Assembly: GCA_036940085.1 (NCBI GenBank)
Contig: JALLBK010000337.1
Location: 1-14,767, forward strand
Reading direction: 5' to 3'
Length of the DNA: 14,767 nucleotides
Source: Discostella pseudostelligera
Taxonomy: Eukaryota > Bacillariophyta > Thalassiosirophyceae > Thalassiosirales > Thalassiosiraceae
A program made the position numbers and the translations under genes. This document shows positions 6,701 through 14,767 of the stretch, piece by piece. Numbering within the stretch: the stretch's first letter is position 1; each line of letters opens with the position of its first letter. Below the pieces are notes generated by a model. That model saw only the letters and a list, made by a program, of their open reading frames with translations. It searched no databases and was not told the DNA's origin.

Positions 6701-9700
6701 AGTACGAAGCAAAGTTATGCGGACCTCCCCCTGAAAGGTCAGTAATTTTACCGACATCTATTTCCGTGCCCCCTTCGATTTGTTCCATCTCATCTTCCAC
6801 GGCCTTCCCTCCACGTTGTTACCCTCAATTGCCTCAGATGATCCTCGCTTTTCTAAATACTTCCAAATGATACGATCACGAGTTCCTCGATCTTGGGTGG
6901 AGCGAGTCATTGAAGTAGACGACAGGGATCCAGCAATATTAGGTATGTGATTGTCAATCATTCATGGTTCATTGGTTCTGCTCACCTCTCTCATTCTTTT
7001 GTCGTCATTCTAGATCTCGACCCGAATAAGTCTCTTGCCAGCCAGATTGGAGAAGAGAGCGCAGGCGAGAGCGATACAATTGCTTCAACTGCACCCTCTA
7101 TCGATGCTTCCGGAACAAGTGGCTTCTCGCGCAATACGAGGAACAGTTTTCCTACTTCGATTTTGGATGAGAGGAATAAGGTTAGTACCGTTGACGAAGT
7201 GGCAGGAGCAATGCCCCCTAACCAGATCTTTGATTATAAGAACGATGATGATAAGAGTGATGCTTCGAGCATAACAACCTTCCGGGAAATCCAGGGCGAT
7301 AAGAGTACTATAGACGCGACAAGATTATTATCCGTTTTGGACAGGATCGAGACACAATTAGCCGATCAGGGTGTAGTAGAGACGTCTAAAAGTGCAGAAA
7401 TACCCGCTCCTCCACGATTTACTGATGCAGATGAAGTCGAAAAGAGGCTTACTGAGCTCATAGAGAAATTTGGAACGAAGAAATCCGTTGAAGCTCATAC
7501 CGACATGTCGAATGAACAGAGAGAGCTCATGGAAAAGAGTCAAGCTATATTTACAAAGCTCTCTGCGCTTTTGAGTAACAGAATGGGCCTTCCAGACAAT
7601 GGTGATGTCCAAAAGCCACCTGAGCAATCGAGCCTCGAAAGCCTTCCCGCACTGCTGACGCAGGTATTAGAAAAGTTGGAGAAGACATCTGTGGATGATG
7701 TAATGGATTCAAATAAGGAATCGGATAAACTACGTGAAAGAGAACAAGGAGCGCAGCCACCAATACTTTGTGAAGATCCAGAGTATTCAAAATACTTTAA
7801 GATGCTGAAATTGGGGTTGCCACGTACTGCTGTCATGCAAGCCCTTGAACGCGATGGACAGGATAAAGCAGTTCTTGATATGGATCCGAATCGTCCGTTT
7901 ACAGAACAGAAAACGGAGGCGGTTGACGAGCAACCGAAGGCTGAAAAGAATGCTGAATTGAAAGCTCTCTTTGCCAAACGTGCAGCTGGGTTGAAAGATT
8001 CGAACCAAAATGCAGCGTTGGAAGCTCTCTTTGCCGAGCGTTCTGGCACCGCGCATCAAGAAGGCAGTGCTCATCAAGAAGGCAGTGCTCATCAAGAAGG
8101 AACTGCCCCAATTCTAAAAGATGACCCCGAATTCCAAAAATACATGAGAATGCTGAAAGTTGGTATGCCGAAAGAAAAAGTACGTCAAGCGTTGGAGAGG
8201 GATGGAAAGGATCAGGCGGTTGCAGATATGGATCCAGACAAAACATATGCAAGCCAAGTCAGGAGTGCAATTTCTGAACCTCCGCTCAGCGAGGATGAGG
8301 AGTATGCTAAATTTTTCAAGGTATGTTCAGTATTGCAACTATGCGCATTTTTTGCTCTAGACGTTCCAACACTCATTGCTTCTCTCTCCATTGTAGATGC
8401 TCAAGGTTCGGTTCTCTTGCTTTACTTCGATTTTATCGCATAATTTTGACTCACGAATCTAACTTCATTCTCCTATCAACTTAAGATGGGAGTACAGATC
8501 GGTGCAGTTCGACAGGCGCTGCAAAAGGAAGGCAAAGACCCAAATATCATCGACATGGACCCAACAAAGTCGTATGCTTCTCAGAAAGGAATCGGTTTTG
8601 GATCCGATGATAAGGCGGCCAATCCTGCGCTTAAAGATGATCCAGAGTTTAGCAAATTTTTCAAGGTGCCTATCAACACATTCTTGCTTAATTTGCATCA
8701 AAATTATTTGTGTCGCTTATTCATACTCTGTTGACTCCTTACGTTTTGATCTCGACAGATGCTCAAACTAGGCATTCCACCAGGCGGAGTAAGACAAGCG
8801 TTGCAAAAGGAAGGAAAGGACCCTAATATTGTTGATATGGATCCAGGGAAATCGTACCTCAGCCAGGTCAAGGGAAATCCATGTATTGTTAAAATCGATG
8901 CAGAACCCTTACTCAAGGATGATCCTGAATTGGGCAAATTTTTCAAGGTGAGTTTCTTGCATCGATATCACACATTCGCTGCTAGTACATGTCCTAACTC
9001 CTGCGCATAATTATGATCTCGGCAGATGCTCAAAATGGGTATGCCGTTGGGCGCAGTGCAGAATGCGCTCAAAAAAGAAGGAAGGGATACGAATATCATC
9101 AACTTAGATCCTGAAAAGCCGATGTCTCGCCAATTGCAACCGAAGGTGGAGGAGACGAAGAAAGAAGTTACAAAACTCAAGGGGGGCAACGTTGCTAGGA
9201 AGCGGATTCACTGGAACAAGATCGACGAGTCGAAGCTCTCGGTAGATTCGTTTTGGAATCAGGCTAAAGAGCACTCTTCACTTCAATTGGTGGGCCTCGA
9301 CTTCGATAATGAAGAATTTGCGTCTCTGTTTACCTCCCCTGTGAAAAATCACTCAAATTCCGAAAAACCAGCAGCCGCCGCGTCCAAAGCCGCGTCCAAG
9401 CAAAAAGTACAATTGATTGATGGCAGGCGTAGAATGAACGGATCAATTTTGCTTACAAAGTTCAAAGTTGACTACAAAACCCTGGCAAGACAAGTAAACA
9501 CCATGGAATATATCGAAGCGGAGGGAAACGAACTTCGGGGAATGCTGCAATTGCTCCCAACAAAAGACGAATCGTTAGCCCTTCGGAGCTACTTGCCACC
9601 ACAAGATGCTCCGCAGTCAGAAATCGATGAAGCGATTGCCAAGCTCGGAGAATGCGAACAGTACATGGCGGTGATGCTTGACGTGCCCGATGTCAAAGAC

Positions 9701-10605
9701 AAATTTCAGTGTATGGTTTTCCGAGCAGAGTTTGTGCATCTCGCCGAGAGCATTAAGGATGGAACGAAACTGCTGATTGAGGCTTGCGAAAGTGTGAAAA
9801 GTTCAGAACGATTCAGGAAGGTGCTGTTGTACGCATTAAAGCTCGGGAATGCCTTAAACACTGGTGGAGCGAACGAGGAAGTTACAGCAATAACGCTCGA
9901 TTCTCTTCTGAAGCTCGCAGAGGTAAGTCAAACTGAACAGCTTGTCGGTTAGACTAGAATTTCGCTCATGTGTCGAAAATCTTGATTCCAGGCGAAAGCG
10001 TTCGATCGGCAGACGAGTGTTCTCCACTATCTCGTGTCTATTGTACAAAAGAACGACGAAGATGTACTTAAGTTGTCGGACGACTTCGTCCCTGTTAAAG
10101 CAGCTGAACGTGTTTCTATGGAAATGCTCGCTCAGCAATTGAAAGAGGTGCAACAAGGCATTGAATTGATCAAAACTGTTGCGAATAGGTACCTGCCAGA
10201 CGATGTCCTAGCCGTTGATTTACCAGATGACGACATTCTTGCCGCCACACCTATGGGCCAATTCGCTCTTAGTGCATCATCAACGACGCAATTGCTTGCA
10301 AACGATTACGCCGACGTGAAACGTAACTTTGCTGATTTACTACAATTTTTCGGCGAGGAGACAACAATGACGCCCGAAGTTTTCTTCTGCACCATCAATA
10401 CCTTTGTGTCACTTTTTGATCAGACACATAAAGAATTGAAGAGGAAAGAAGAAGCAAAGGTGAGTATGCAAAGTGTTCAATATGAATTAAGTATTCACTA
10501 TTATTCATTATAACTTTTAACCCTGTCTTTGTTTCAAAGGAACGCAAGGAAAGGATTGAAGAGAGGAAAAAACTGCGCGAACAGGAAGTGGCAGCAAAAA
10601 AGTAG
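3781..10605 (+). CDS. Formin (FH2 domain actin nucleator) with eight CCDC53/WASH-type repeats
   Basis: Role (family knowledge): FH2 dimers nucleate and elongate unbranched actin filaments. Proposed exons: 3781-3812, 3873-6018, 6094-6737, 6838-6942, 7014-8320, 8397-8405, 8486-8665, 8759-8947, 9026-9922, 9992-10459 and 10540-10605, all with GT-AG borders. With the 73-nt assembly duplication at the N (4999) collapsed, the sum is 5970 nt, exactly 1990 codons including TAG. Residues 1-590 are Ser-rich with a short poly-Gln (about 4360) and two Glu/Arg-rich likely coiled coils (about 4660-4760 and 5300-5415). Eight CCDC53-like repeats span about 596-1550 and FH2 about 1570-1960 (IHWNKI, LIDGRRRMNGSILLTKFK, KLGNALNTGG, SVLHYLV). 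A short basic tail follows. There is no FH1 proline run and no recognisable GBD/FH3. The first exon is the weakest part: ATG 3781 plus a canonical GTAAGTA donor at 3813 joins the open frame in phase; otherwise no early in-frame ATG exists. Confidence 0.83.
4926..5071 (+). repeat. Exact 72-nt duplication around a single N: probable unmerged contig overlap
   Basis: Bases 4927-4998 and 5000-5071 are identical, separated only by the single N at 4999. The period of 73 nt breaks the reading frame. The upstream frame hits a stop at 5170, while the downstream frame continues the formin from the second copy. Removing one copy with the N joins ...QPETSSRY to QSTSMRHPPP with no frame change. This is the signature of two contigs scaffolded with a one-base gap despite overlapping, not a biological repeat. 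Confidence 0.85.
8051..8104 (+). repeat. Three tandem 18-nt units encoding AHQEGS/T
   Basis: Units at 8051-8068, 8069-8086 and 8087-8104 encode AHQEGS, AHQEGS and AHQEGT. Just upstream, two near copies of an ALFAKR/ALFAER segment (about 7957-7982 and 8014-8041) form another small duplication. Both lie in the linker between the fourth and fifth CCDC53-like repeats and keep the frame. Confidence 0.85.
8397..8405 (+). other. Candidate 9-nt microexon (ATGCTCAAG, encoding MLK)
   Basis: The repeat at 8291-8584 needs MLK between FFK (exon end 8320) and MGVQIGAVRQ (exon start 8486). The only copy of those codons in between is 8397-8405. It is preceded by a canonical acceptor (CATTGTAG) and followed by a GT (GTTCGG). 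Introns would be 8321-8396 (76 nt) and 8406-8485 (80 nt). Reading past 8405 without splicing hits a stop. Skipping the microexon would also stay in frame but delete MLK, the most conserved tripeptide of the repeat. Confidence 0.7.
9200..10455 (+). other. Formin homology 2 (FH2) domain
   Basis: This region lies within the formin CDS and is interrupted by one phase-0 intron (9923-9991). Visible FH2 landmarks are: IHWNKI at the start; LIDGRRRMNGSILLTKF, matching the usual lasso/post region; IDEAIAKLGECEQYMAVML; FRAEFVHLAESI; LLYALKLGNALNTGG, the GN.LN.G signature; LLKLAEAKAFDRQTSVLHYLV; and a charged C-terminal helix (HKELKRKEEAK). Length is about 390 residues, which is normal for FH2. An Ala/Lys-rich insert (about 9365-9405) separates the first segment from the core. 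Confidence 0.88.
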
Positions 10606-11520
10606 CCTCGATATATCACCTCTTCGTATCCGCCGCTGTACGCGGCCCCACCCATTTCAACAAAAAGTGTGATTTTGCGATGCAAGAGTTGGTAGAATGG
10701 TCGAGATAATTTAGTGCCGGAGATGCAAGAGCATGGGTAACGACATCTGCACCACCACCGAAAGAATCTGATACTCAACATCGCTGTCGGTAGATATTGC
10801 CGCCACAGAACAGTACTATCGTCACGACGACCCACAAATGAGACTACCAAGTCTTCCGCTCGTCACACGTGCCATTGGACGATAGCAACACCTGGCAACA
10901 CTGCCTCTGATTCATTTGTGACATTATCAGCTGGTATTCACCATCATCGGAGAAAAGAGATTTACGTGCACCTCGACTTGGAGGACACGGTAGAGATTCA
11001 TCGATTGTTCTCAGGAACCGTCATGATTTATGTGCATCGACCTTCTGAGAACCGACGATGGGGGAACAAGACCAGGACCAGAAACTCGTATGGGTTCAAC
11101 AATATCCTCGCCAGGCACAGGATCCTCTCATTGATTTCAACACAATTCTAAATATCACAGTATCAACAGGCGTACAACATGTCGGAGAATACATTATCAG
11201 CTGGTATTCAACATCATCGGAGAAGCTGTGAACAAGACCAGGACCACTCTAAGGAGGAGCTTCATTAATCGTTTTCAGGAATTGACATGATTTTTGTGTA
11301 TCTACTAGCTTGGAGTCGACAATGGGAAAACAGTGAACAAGACCAGGATCACTCTACCAGATCGTATTGGTATGGGTTCAACATATCCTCGCCAGGAAAT
11401 GAAAGCATGAGCAGTGAAGGATAAAATAACAGAAAAACGGATCATGACTACGACGAGGTTCGAAAGATCGCGATGACCGGTGGGACGATGGGAGCAAGAC
11501 GAGGAAAATAGTGAACAAGA
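10606..11520. repeat. Intergenic region of degenerate tandem repeats
   Basis: No gene is supported here. A 35-nt segment at 10921-10955 recurs at 11191-11225 with one mismatch, giving a period of 270 bp. Later parts of the two units match more loosely, for example GTATGGGTTCAACA near 11088 and 11371 with CCTCGCCAGG following. The word GAACAAGACCAG occurs at 11064, 11230, 11335 and 11513. The first 300 bp should hold the formin 3' UTR. The last repeats run up to the start of the chitinase-like pseudogene. Confidence 0.7.
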
Positions 11521-11719
11521 CCAGACATGAGACTCCGTGTCGTCGTGCGTCCTGCTTGCCACTCCTCTCACAACGATAGGATTGTTCCTCACATATAACC
11601 GATCCAGCCAATCCAATCCAACACCAAACGATCAATCATCCATCGCAAGTCAGTTCACTTCGTGTTACCATTCGAAAGGTGGTGACGGTGAAATCCTATG
11701 GCCTTCTTGCCCCTCCACC

Positions 11720-12490
11720 CACGGACATGGCTATCTCAAAACACCGCGTTCGCGCAACTACGTTGCGCATCAAGATGGAGTGTGGTGGCCACTAACGGAC
11801 GATTCTCCCCAGCCTGAATCTGAGCCACAGTCGGCGAACACTGGCGGTACCAAGGCCCAGTGTGGAATTATCGCCGGCAACCGCAACTACGACTTTCCCA
11901 AGACCCCATGCCCCCGAAGCCTCAGCAATGTTACCAACTTGGCCAGATTATCGACCTTGAAGTCAAACTAATGGCTCACCACAAGGGTCACTTTGAGTTC
12001 AAGGCGTGTCCCATCTCTCCCGGTCAGGCACCCACGCAGGCATGCTTCGATGCCCACCCCCTCCGCTTCGTCTCGGATGTATTGTCGCCTGGCGAATCTC
12101 GTGCCACTGCCAACTTTGATCCGAATTACCGAACGCGCGTACACCCCCCTGACGGATTGGGATTTGCAGTACAAGTACCAACTTCCTGCCGGGTTGAGTG
12201 GCGATCTTGTTTTGCTTCAGTGGCATTATATCACAGCAAACAGTTGTAAGCATGTGGGATACGATACGTACAATTGGCCAGTGGGATTCCATCCGGGAGA
12301 TGTACCGGTTTGTGGACCACTCCCACCCGATGGAAATGGTGTTCCTGAGCAGGTGAGAGCATAGTTTGTGAAGTTTAGACATTCGGATTGGTTCGTACAT
12401 CAAACCTGTGCATTAATCATTATGTGCGTTGTTTTCATCTTGGTCTAGTTTTGGAATTGTGCCGAAGTTAGGATCTCGAACAATTGCGGA
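11720..12490 (+). other. AA15-like lytic polysaccharide monooxygenase (LPMO) domain, frameshifted
   Basis: This starts with HGHGYLKTPRSRNYVAH. The N-terminal HG-L--P-SR pattern is typical of chitin-active LPMOs, where the mature N-terminal His binds copper. The second His of the copper brace is probably at 11980-11982, in AHHKGHFEFKAC, matching the (N/A)H-G-F-F--C pattern of AA15. The end has LSGDLVLLQWHYITANSC, YDTYNWP and, after the intron at 12353-12448, FWNCAEV. Two frame breaks (11904-11907 and 12129-12130) offset each other. The family is assigned from motif memory, not a search. Confidence 0.75.
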
Positions 12491-12577
12491 GCACCACCAA
12501 CAGGCTCCACTATTGCGCCTCCAACGACGACAACTACAAGAGCGACGACAGTTACTACACAGAACCCCAACCCCATC

Positions 12578-12787
12578 TGTCCAGCGGCGACAACAGTTTG
12601 TGGTCCAACGACTACCTGCCCAAACGGAATGTGCTGCAGTCAATGGGGTGTGAGTATAATGTCGCATTGATATTATGACTATTCAAGACATCGGATTGTA
12701 TAATGCTCATTATCTTGTTCGTTTTGTACTCAGTACTGCGGAACTACCGCAGATTATTGCGGGACCTGTTGCCAAAATGGACCCTGT
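12578..12787 (+). other. CBM18 (hevein-type) chitin-binding module 1
   Basis: The Cys pattern C-x6-CG-x4-CPNG-MCCSQWG, then after an intron YCGTTADYCGTCC-x4-C, matches hevein/CBM18, including the aromatic chitin contacts around SQWGYCG and the Tyr in DYC. It has ten cysteines rather than the usual eight; the first Cys and one of the last CC pair are extra. A phase-0 intron (12650-12733) splits it between WG and YCG. Thr-rich linkers flank it. Confidence 0.9.
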
Positions 12788-12859
12788 TCGAATAATCCTG
12801 TGACCACAACGACGACAGCCACCGCAACGACGGCGGTTACTACAACCAAGAATCCGAGC

Positions 12860-13081
12860 TGTCCTGCAGCGATGGCAGTATGCGGCCCAACGACTTCATG
12901 CCCGAATGGAATGTGCTGCAGTCAATGGGGGGTGAGTATCCAATGTGCAGCTCAATGACAACAGTATTGAATCATTGTTTGCAGATAGACTCATCTCTTT
13001 AACTTTTAACATCTCTCGTTTCTCCAGTACTGTGGAACAACATCTGACTACTGTGGCGCCTGCTGTCAAAACGGGCCATGC
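12860..13081 (+). other. CBM18 (hevein-type) chitin-binding module 2
   Basis: This is nearly a copy of module 1 (CPAAMAVCGPTTSCPNGMCC, then SQWG, then YCGTTSDYCGACCQNGPC). It has the same ten-cysteine pattern and the same phase-0 intron position (12932-13027). The shared intron position shows that module and intron were duplicated together. A Pro/Thr linker leads into the GH18 domain. Confidence 0.9.
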
Positions 13082-13166
13082 ACCAGTGGACCGGCGCCCA
13101 CTCCACCCACGATCAATCCTCCCACGAACAATGGTGGTAACTACGACGTTAATCACGGAGAGGACT

Positions 13167-14228
13167 CTCGCCTCATCGCCCACGTGGAAAATTGGGAGGC
13201 TTGCCCAACTGCCGAACAAATTGATGCGTATTCTCACATTATTGTCGGACATGCCGGAACGTGTACTTGGGCTGACCCCAAGGTTTTCTGCGACACACAG
13301 TGTAATGTAGGTCCGGCCGTACCCGTGTGCAACAATGCAGTTAATCAGGGTCTGGTTAATCAATGGAGGGCCGCCGGAAAGAAGGTCATACTAAGTTTTG
13401 GTGGCGCTAGTATGGGTGGTTCGTGGTCAGGTGACCAAAACAACTGCTGGGACTACTGTTTTGGGAAGGAGGAAGCGCTGTCGACAAGCCTTGTCAACAT
13501 TGTGAATAATCAAAAATTTGATGGTGTTGACATCGATTACGAATATTGCTGCGACATCGCTTGCAAACAATCTGGACGATGCCAACAACGTGATCCTAAC
13601 ATATACTCAGACGCGAAGACACAGACGTTTCTTAATACATTGACATCGAAGCTTCGCACCAAGCTCAATGCACTCCAAGCCTCAAACGGATACAATCGTG
13701 GGCGGTACATTGTCACCCATGCGCCCATGGATAGTGATTTGACTCCCAAACATCTGCATACTTTCAGATTTTGGCTCGCAATGCTGATTTGGACTTTTTG
13801 ATGCCCCAGTTTTACAACGGAGTGACGAGACCTGCAAATGATGGCATTGCTGGAACGGGCAGTGGAGCCATGAGTGCCGCATCAATATTTTCTTCATTGG
13901 CAAATGACATGTTTCCTGCGCAGCCCAATAAGGTGAGTCTTATCCTGTCACTAACACCTTTTGGTAGCACTAGTATGAGTAGATTGCATGCAAGCTAACA
14001 GAGACCGATTGCTTCATTTCATAGGTTGTTTTTGGGCACTGCATCCTTGGCTGCGGTAGCTCAGATGCAAATGCAGCTCAAGCAGCCAAAATCACTGCGG
14101 ATAACAAAGCATACAATAACGGAGAATTTGCGTGTAATGGAGGGGCTTTCTTTTGGGTAAGCTACAATGATTTGGGAGGAGCTTGGAGTGATGCAGTTCT
14201 TGGTGAAGTTCGCAAGACTGCTGGATGC
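13167..14228 (+). other. GH18 chitinase catalytic domain, frameshifted
   Basis: The domain runs from RLIAHVENWEACP. It shows KVILSFGGASMGGSW (beta-3 motif), then DGVDIDYEY at 13520-13546, the DxxDxDxE signature with the catalytic Glu at 13541-13543. Next come MPQFYN (beta-6) and GGAFFWVSYNDLGGAW (beta-8 Trp). A one-base shift at the A run 13748-13750 separates THAPMDSDLTPK from YFQILARNADLDFLMPQ. The intron 13933-14024 is canonical. All catalytic residues are present in the DNA, but a transcript read as given would stop at 13802-13804. Confidence 0.9.
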
Positions 14229-14394
14229 TCCTCTTCCCTTGCGCAACCCACGCACAAACCGATTCAGAACAGTACGCCGAAACCAACAATTAAACCAACT
14301 GCTGCTGTCAACCCTTGAACTGCAAAGCCCACCACAAGAAAACCAACTGTCAAGCCTGGAACAACTGCAAAGCCCTCCACAACAGCGCCAACGG

Positions 14395-14767
14395 GTAAGC
14401 CCATTGCTGCGGAAAGTGGTGGCTTTGCCAATTCCGCTCCTGTGGCTATTTGTGAATACAGCACTGCAACGGCTGGATCTTCTCCTTCTTCTAAGTGCGT
14501 GGGTGCAACGATGAACAGTTGGTCGAATTTCAGCACCTTCGGAAATCAAAATGGCTACTTTGCTTTTACACCGACTGCTGCAGATGCATCGGCGTACCTG
14601 TTGTTCGAAGCTACTACGACGGCCGTGGAATCAACTCGATAGCCGTTGACCTCTTTGTTGGATCTGCCACTACGCTCAAAGTCGATGTTGGAGTTGCTTC
14701 TGCTTGCAATGTAAGACTGGAAGTGCGTTTAGCAACACTATCTCCATTTCAGCAACTGGAGGATGGC
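14395..14767 (+). other. C-terminal accessory, probably carbohydrate-binding, domain (partial, frameshifted)
   Basis: After a Lys/Pro/Thr linker containing the TGA at 14316, the sequence encodes AICEYSTATA, SKCVGATMNSWSNF, NGYFAFTPTAADASAYLLFEA, then in the next frame YYDGRGINSIAVDLFVGS, and in a third frame TGSAFSNTISISATGGW, cut by the edge. The ISISATGGW ending resembles beta-sandwich carbohydrate-binding modules, but I cannot name the family. Two one-base shifts (near 14612 and 14715) break it. Confidence 0.55.

Larger units (their letters stand above)
5702..9133 (+). repeat. Eight CCDC53/WASHC3-like repeats in the formin N-terminal half
   Basis: Each unit follows DDPEF-KFFKMLK-G-P--AV-QAL--EGKDP-I-DMDP-K-(5 residues)-Q. 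Positions including introns: 5702-5791 (degenerate), 6002-6214, 6838-7045, 7772-7909, 8120-8257, 8291-8584, 8636-8866 and 8918-9133. The pattern (aromatic, KM, hydrophobic, G-P, V, EG.DP..LD) resembles the conserved core of the WASH-complex subunit CCDC53/WASHC3, from family knowledge without a search. The last three units are nearly contiguous and most alike. Earlier ones are spaced by acidic or coiled-coil-like linkers. Confidence 0.8.
11688..14767 (+). pseudogene. Broken LPMO-CBM18-CBM18-GH18 chitin-degrading multidomain gene, partial at right edge
   Basis: Intact, this would be a secreted enzyme combining an oxidative chitin-cleaving domain, two chitin-binding modules and a GH18 chitinase. 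Exons end or begin at canonical GT-AG borders, all phase 0 (introns 12353-12448, 12650-12733, 12932-13027, 13933-14024). The coding frame is broken at several places judged from domain continuity: near the C run at 11710-11713; 11904-11907; 12129-12130; the A run at 13748-13750; a TGA at 14316-14318 inside a Lys/Pro/Thr linker; near 14612; and near 14715. Most are apparent one-base losses. No in-frame ATG precedes the signal-peptide-like VKSYGLLAP segment, where a GTG (11688) stands in place of a start, so the 5' end is uncertain. The frame-perfect formin next door argues for real decay, but homopolymer sequencing errors cannot be excluded for most frameshifts. Confidence 0.78.

Noticed and set aside
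6058..8095. Antisense frames opposite the formin exons (for example 6058-6687 and 7540-8049)
   Set aside because: They mirror the well-supported formin coding sequence and show no independent protein features.
14711..14752. A 42-nt intron (GTAAGA...TTTCAG) in the C-terminal domain
   Set aside because: Shorter than every other intron here, and the sequence inside reads as TGSAFSNTISIS in one frame, which fits domain continuity better with a one-base shift.
2..14767. tRNA, rRNA or other structured RNA genes
   Set aside because: I saw no cloverleaf, rRNA segment or Pol III box pair in any intergenic stretch.

Overview
The window looks like nuclear DNA of a unicellular eukaryote, most likely a stramenopile and probably a centric diatom. 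Genes are cut by short GT-AG introns (about 60-100 nt). There is a formin (actin nucleator) with repeats of the kind found in the WASH-complex subunit CCDC53/WASHC3, and a chitin-degrading multidomain gene, which would suit a chitin-producing diatom of the Thalassiosirales type. The taxon is inferred from gene content and style, not proven.

Layout: (1) 1-2950, minus strand: one uninterrupted reading frame of at least 983 codons that runs off the left edge. It encodes a short hydrophobic N-terminus followed by an Asn/Ser-rich, internally repeated protein of unknown function. Many long frames on the opposite strand here are by-products of GTT/GCT-rich repeats. (2) 2951-3780: divergent intergenic region with two E2F-like sites, a G-box and a GC-rich perfect palindrome. 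(3) 3781-10605, plus strand: an 11-exon formin gene of about 1989 codons. This count assumes a 73-nt assembly duplication marked by an N at 4999 is collapsed. It has a low-complexity Ser/Gln-rich N-terminus, eight CCDC53-like repeats, a C-terminal FH2 domain and no proline-rich FH1. One repeat appears to use a 9-nt microexon. (4) 10606-11520: intergenic DNA built from decayed tandem repeats. (5) About 11688 to the right edge, plus strand: a secreted-type chitin-degrading gene (AA15/LPMO-like domain, two hevein-type CBM18 modules, GH18 chitinase, extra C-terminal domain). It is broken by about six frameshifts and one in-frame stop, although its splice sites and catalytic motifs survive.

The genes do not form a pathway. 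Genes 1 and 2 share a divergent promoter region whose E2F-like sites could tie the formin to the cell cycle. The contrast between the frame-perfect formin and the heavily frameshifted chitinase next to it suggests real pseudogene decay, but several lesions sit in or beside short homopolymers, so sequencing error remains possible.
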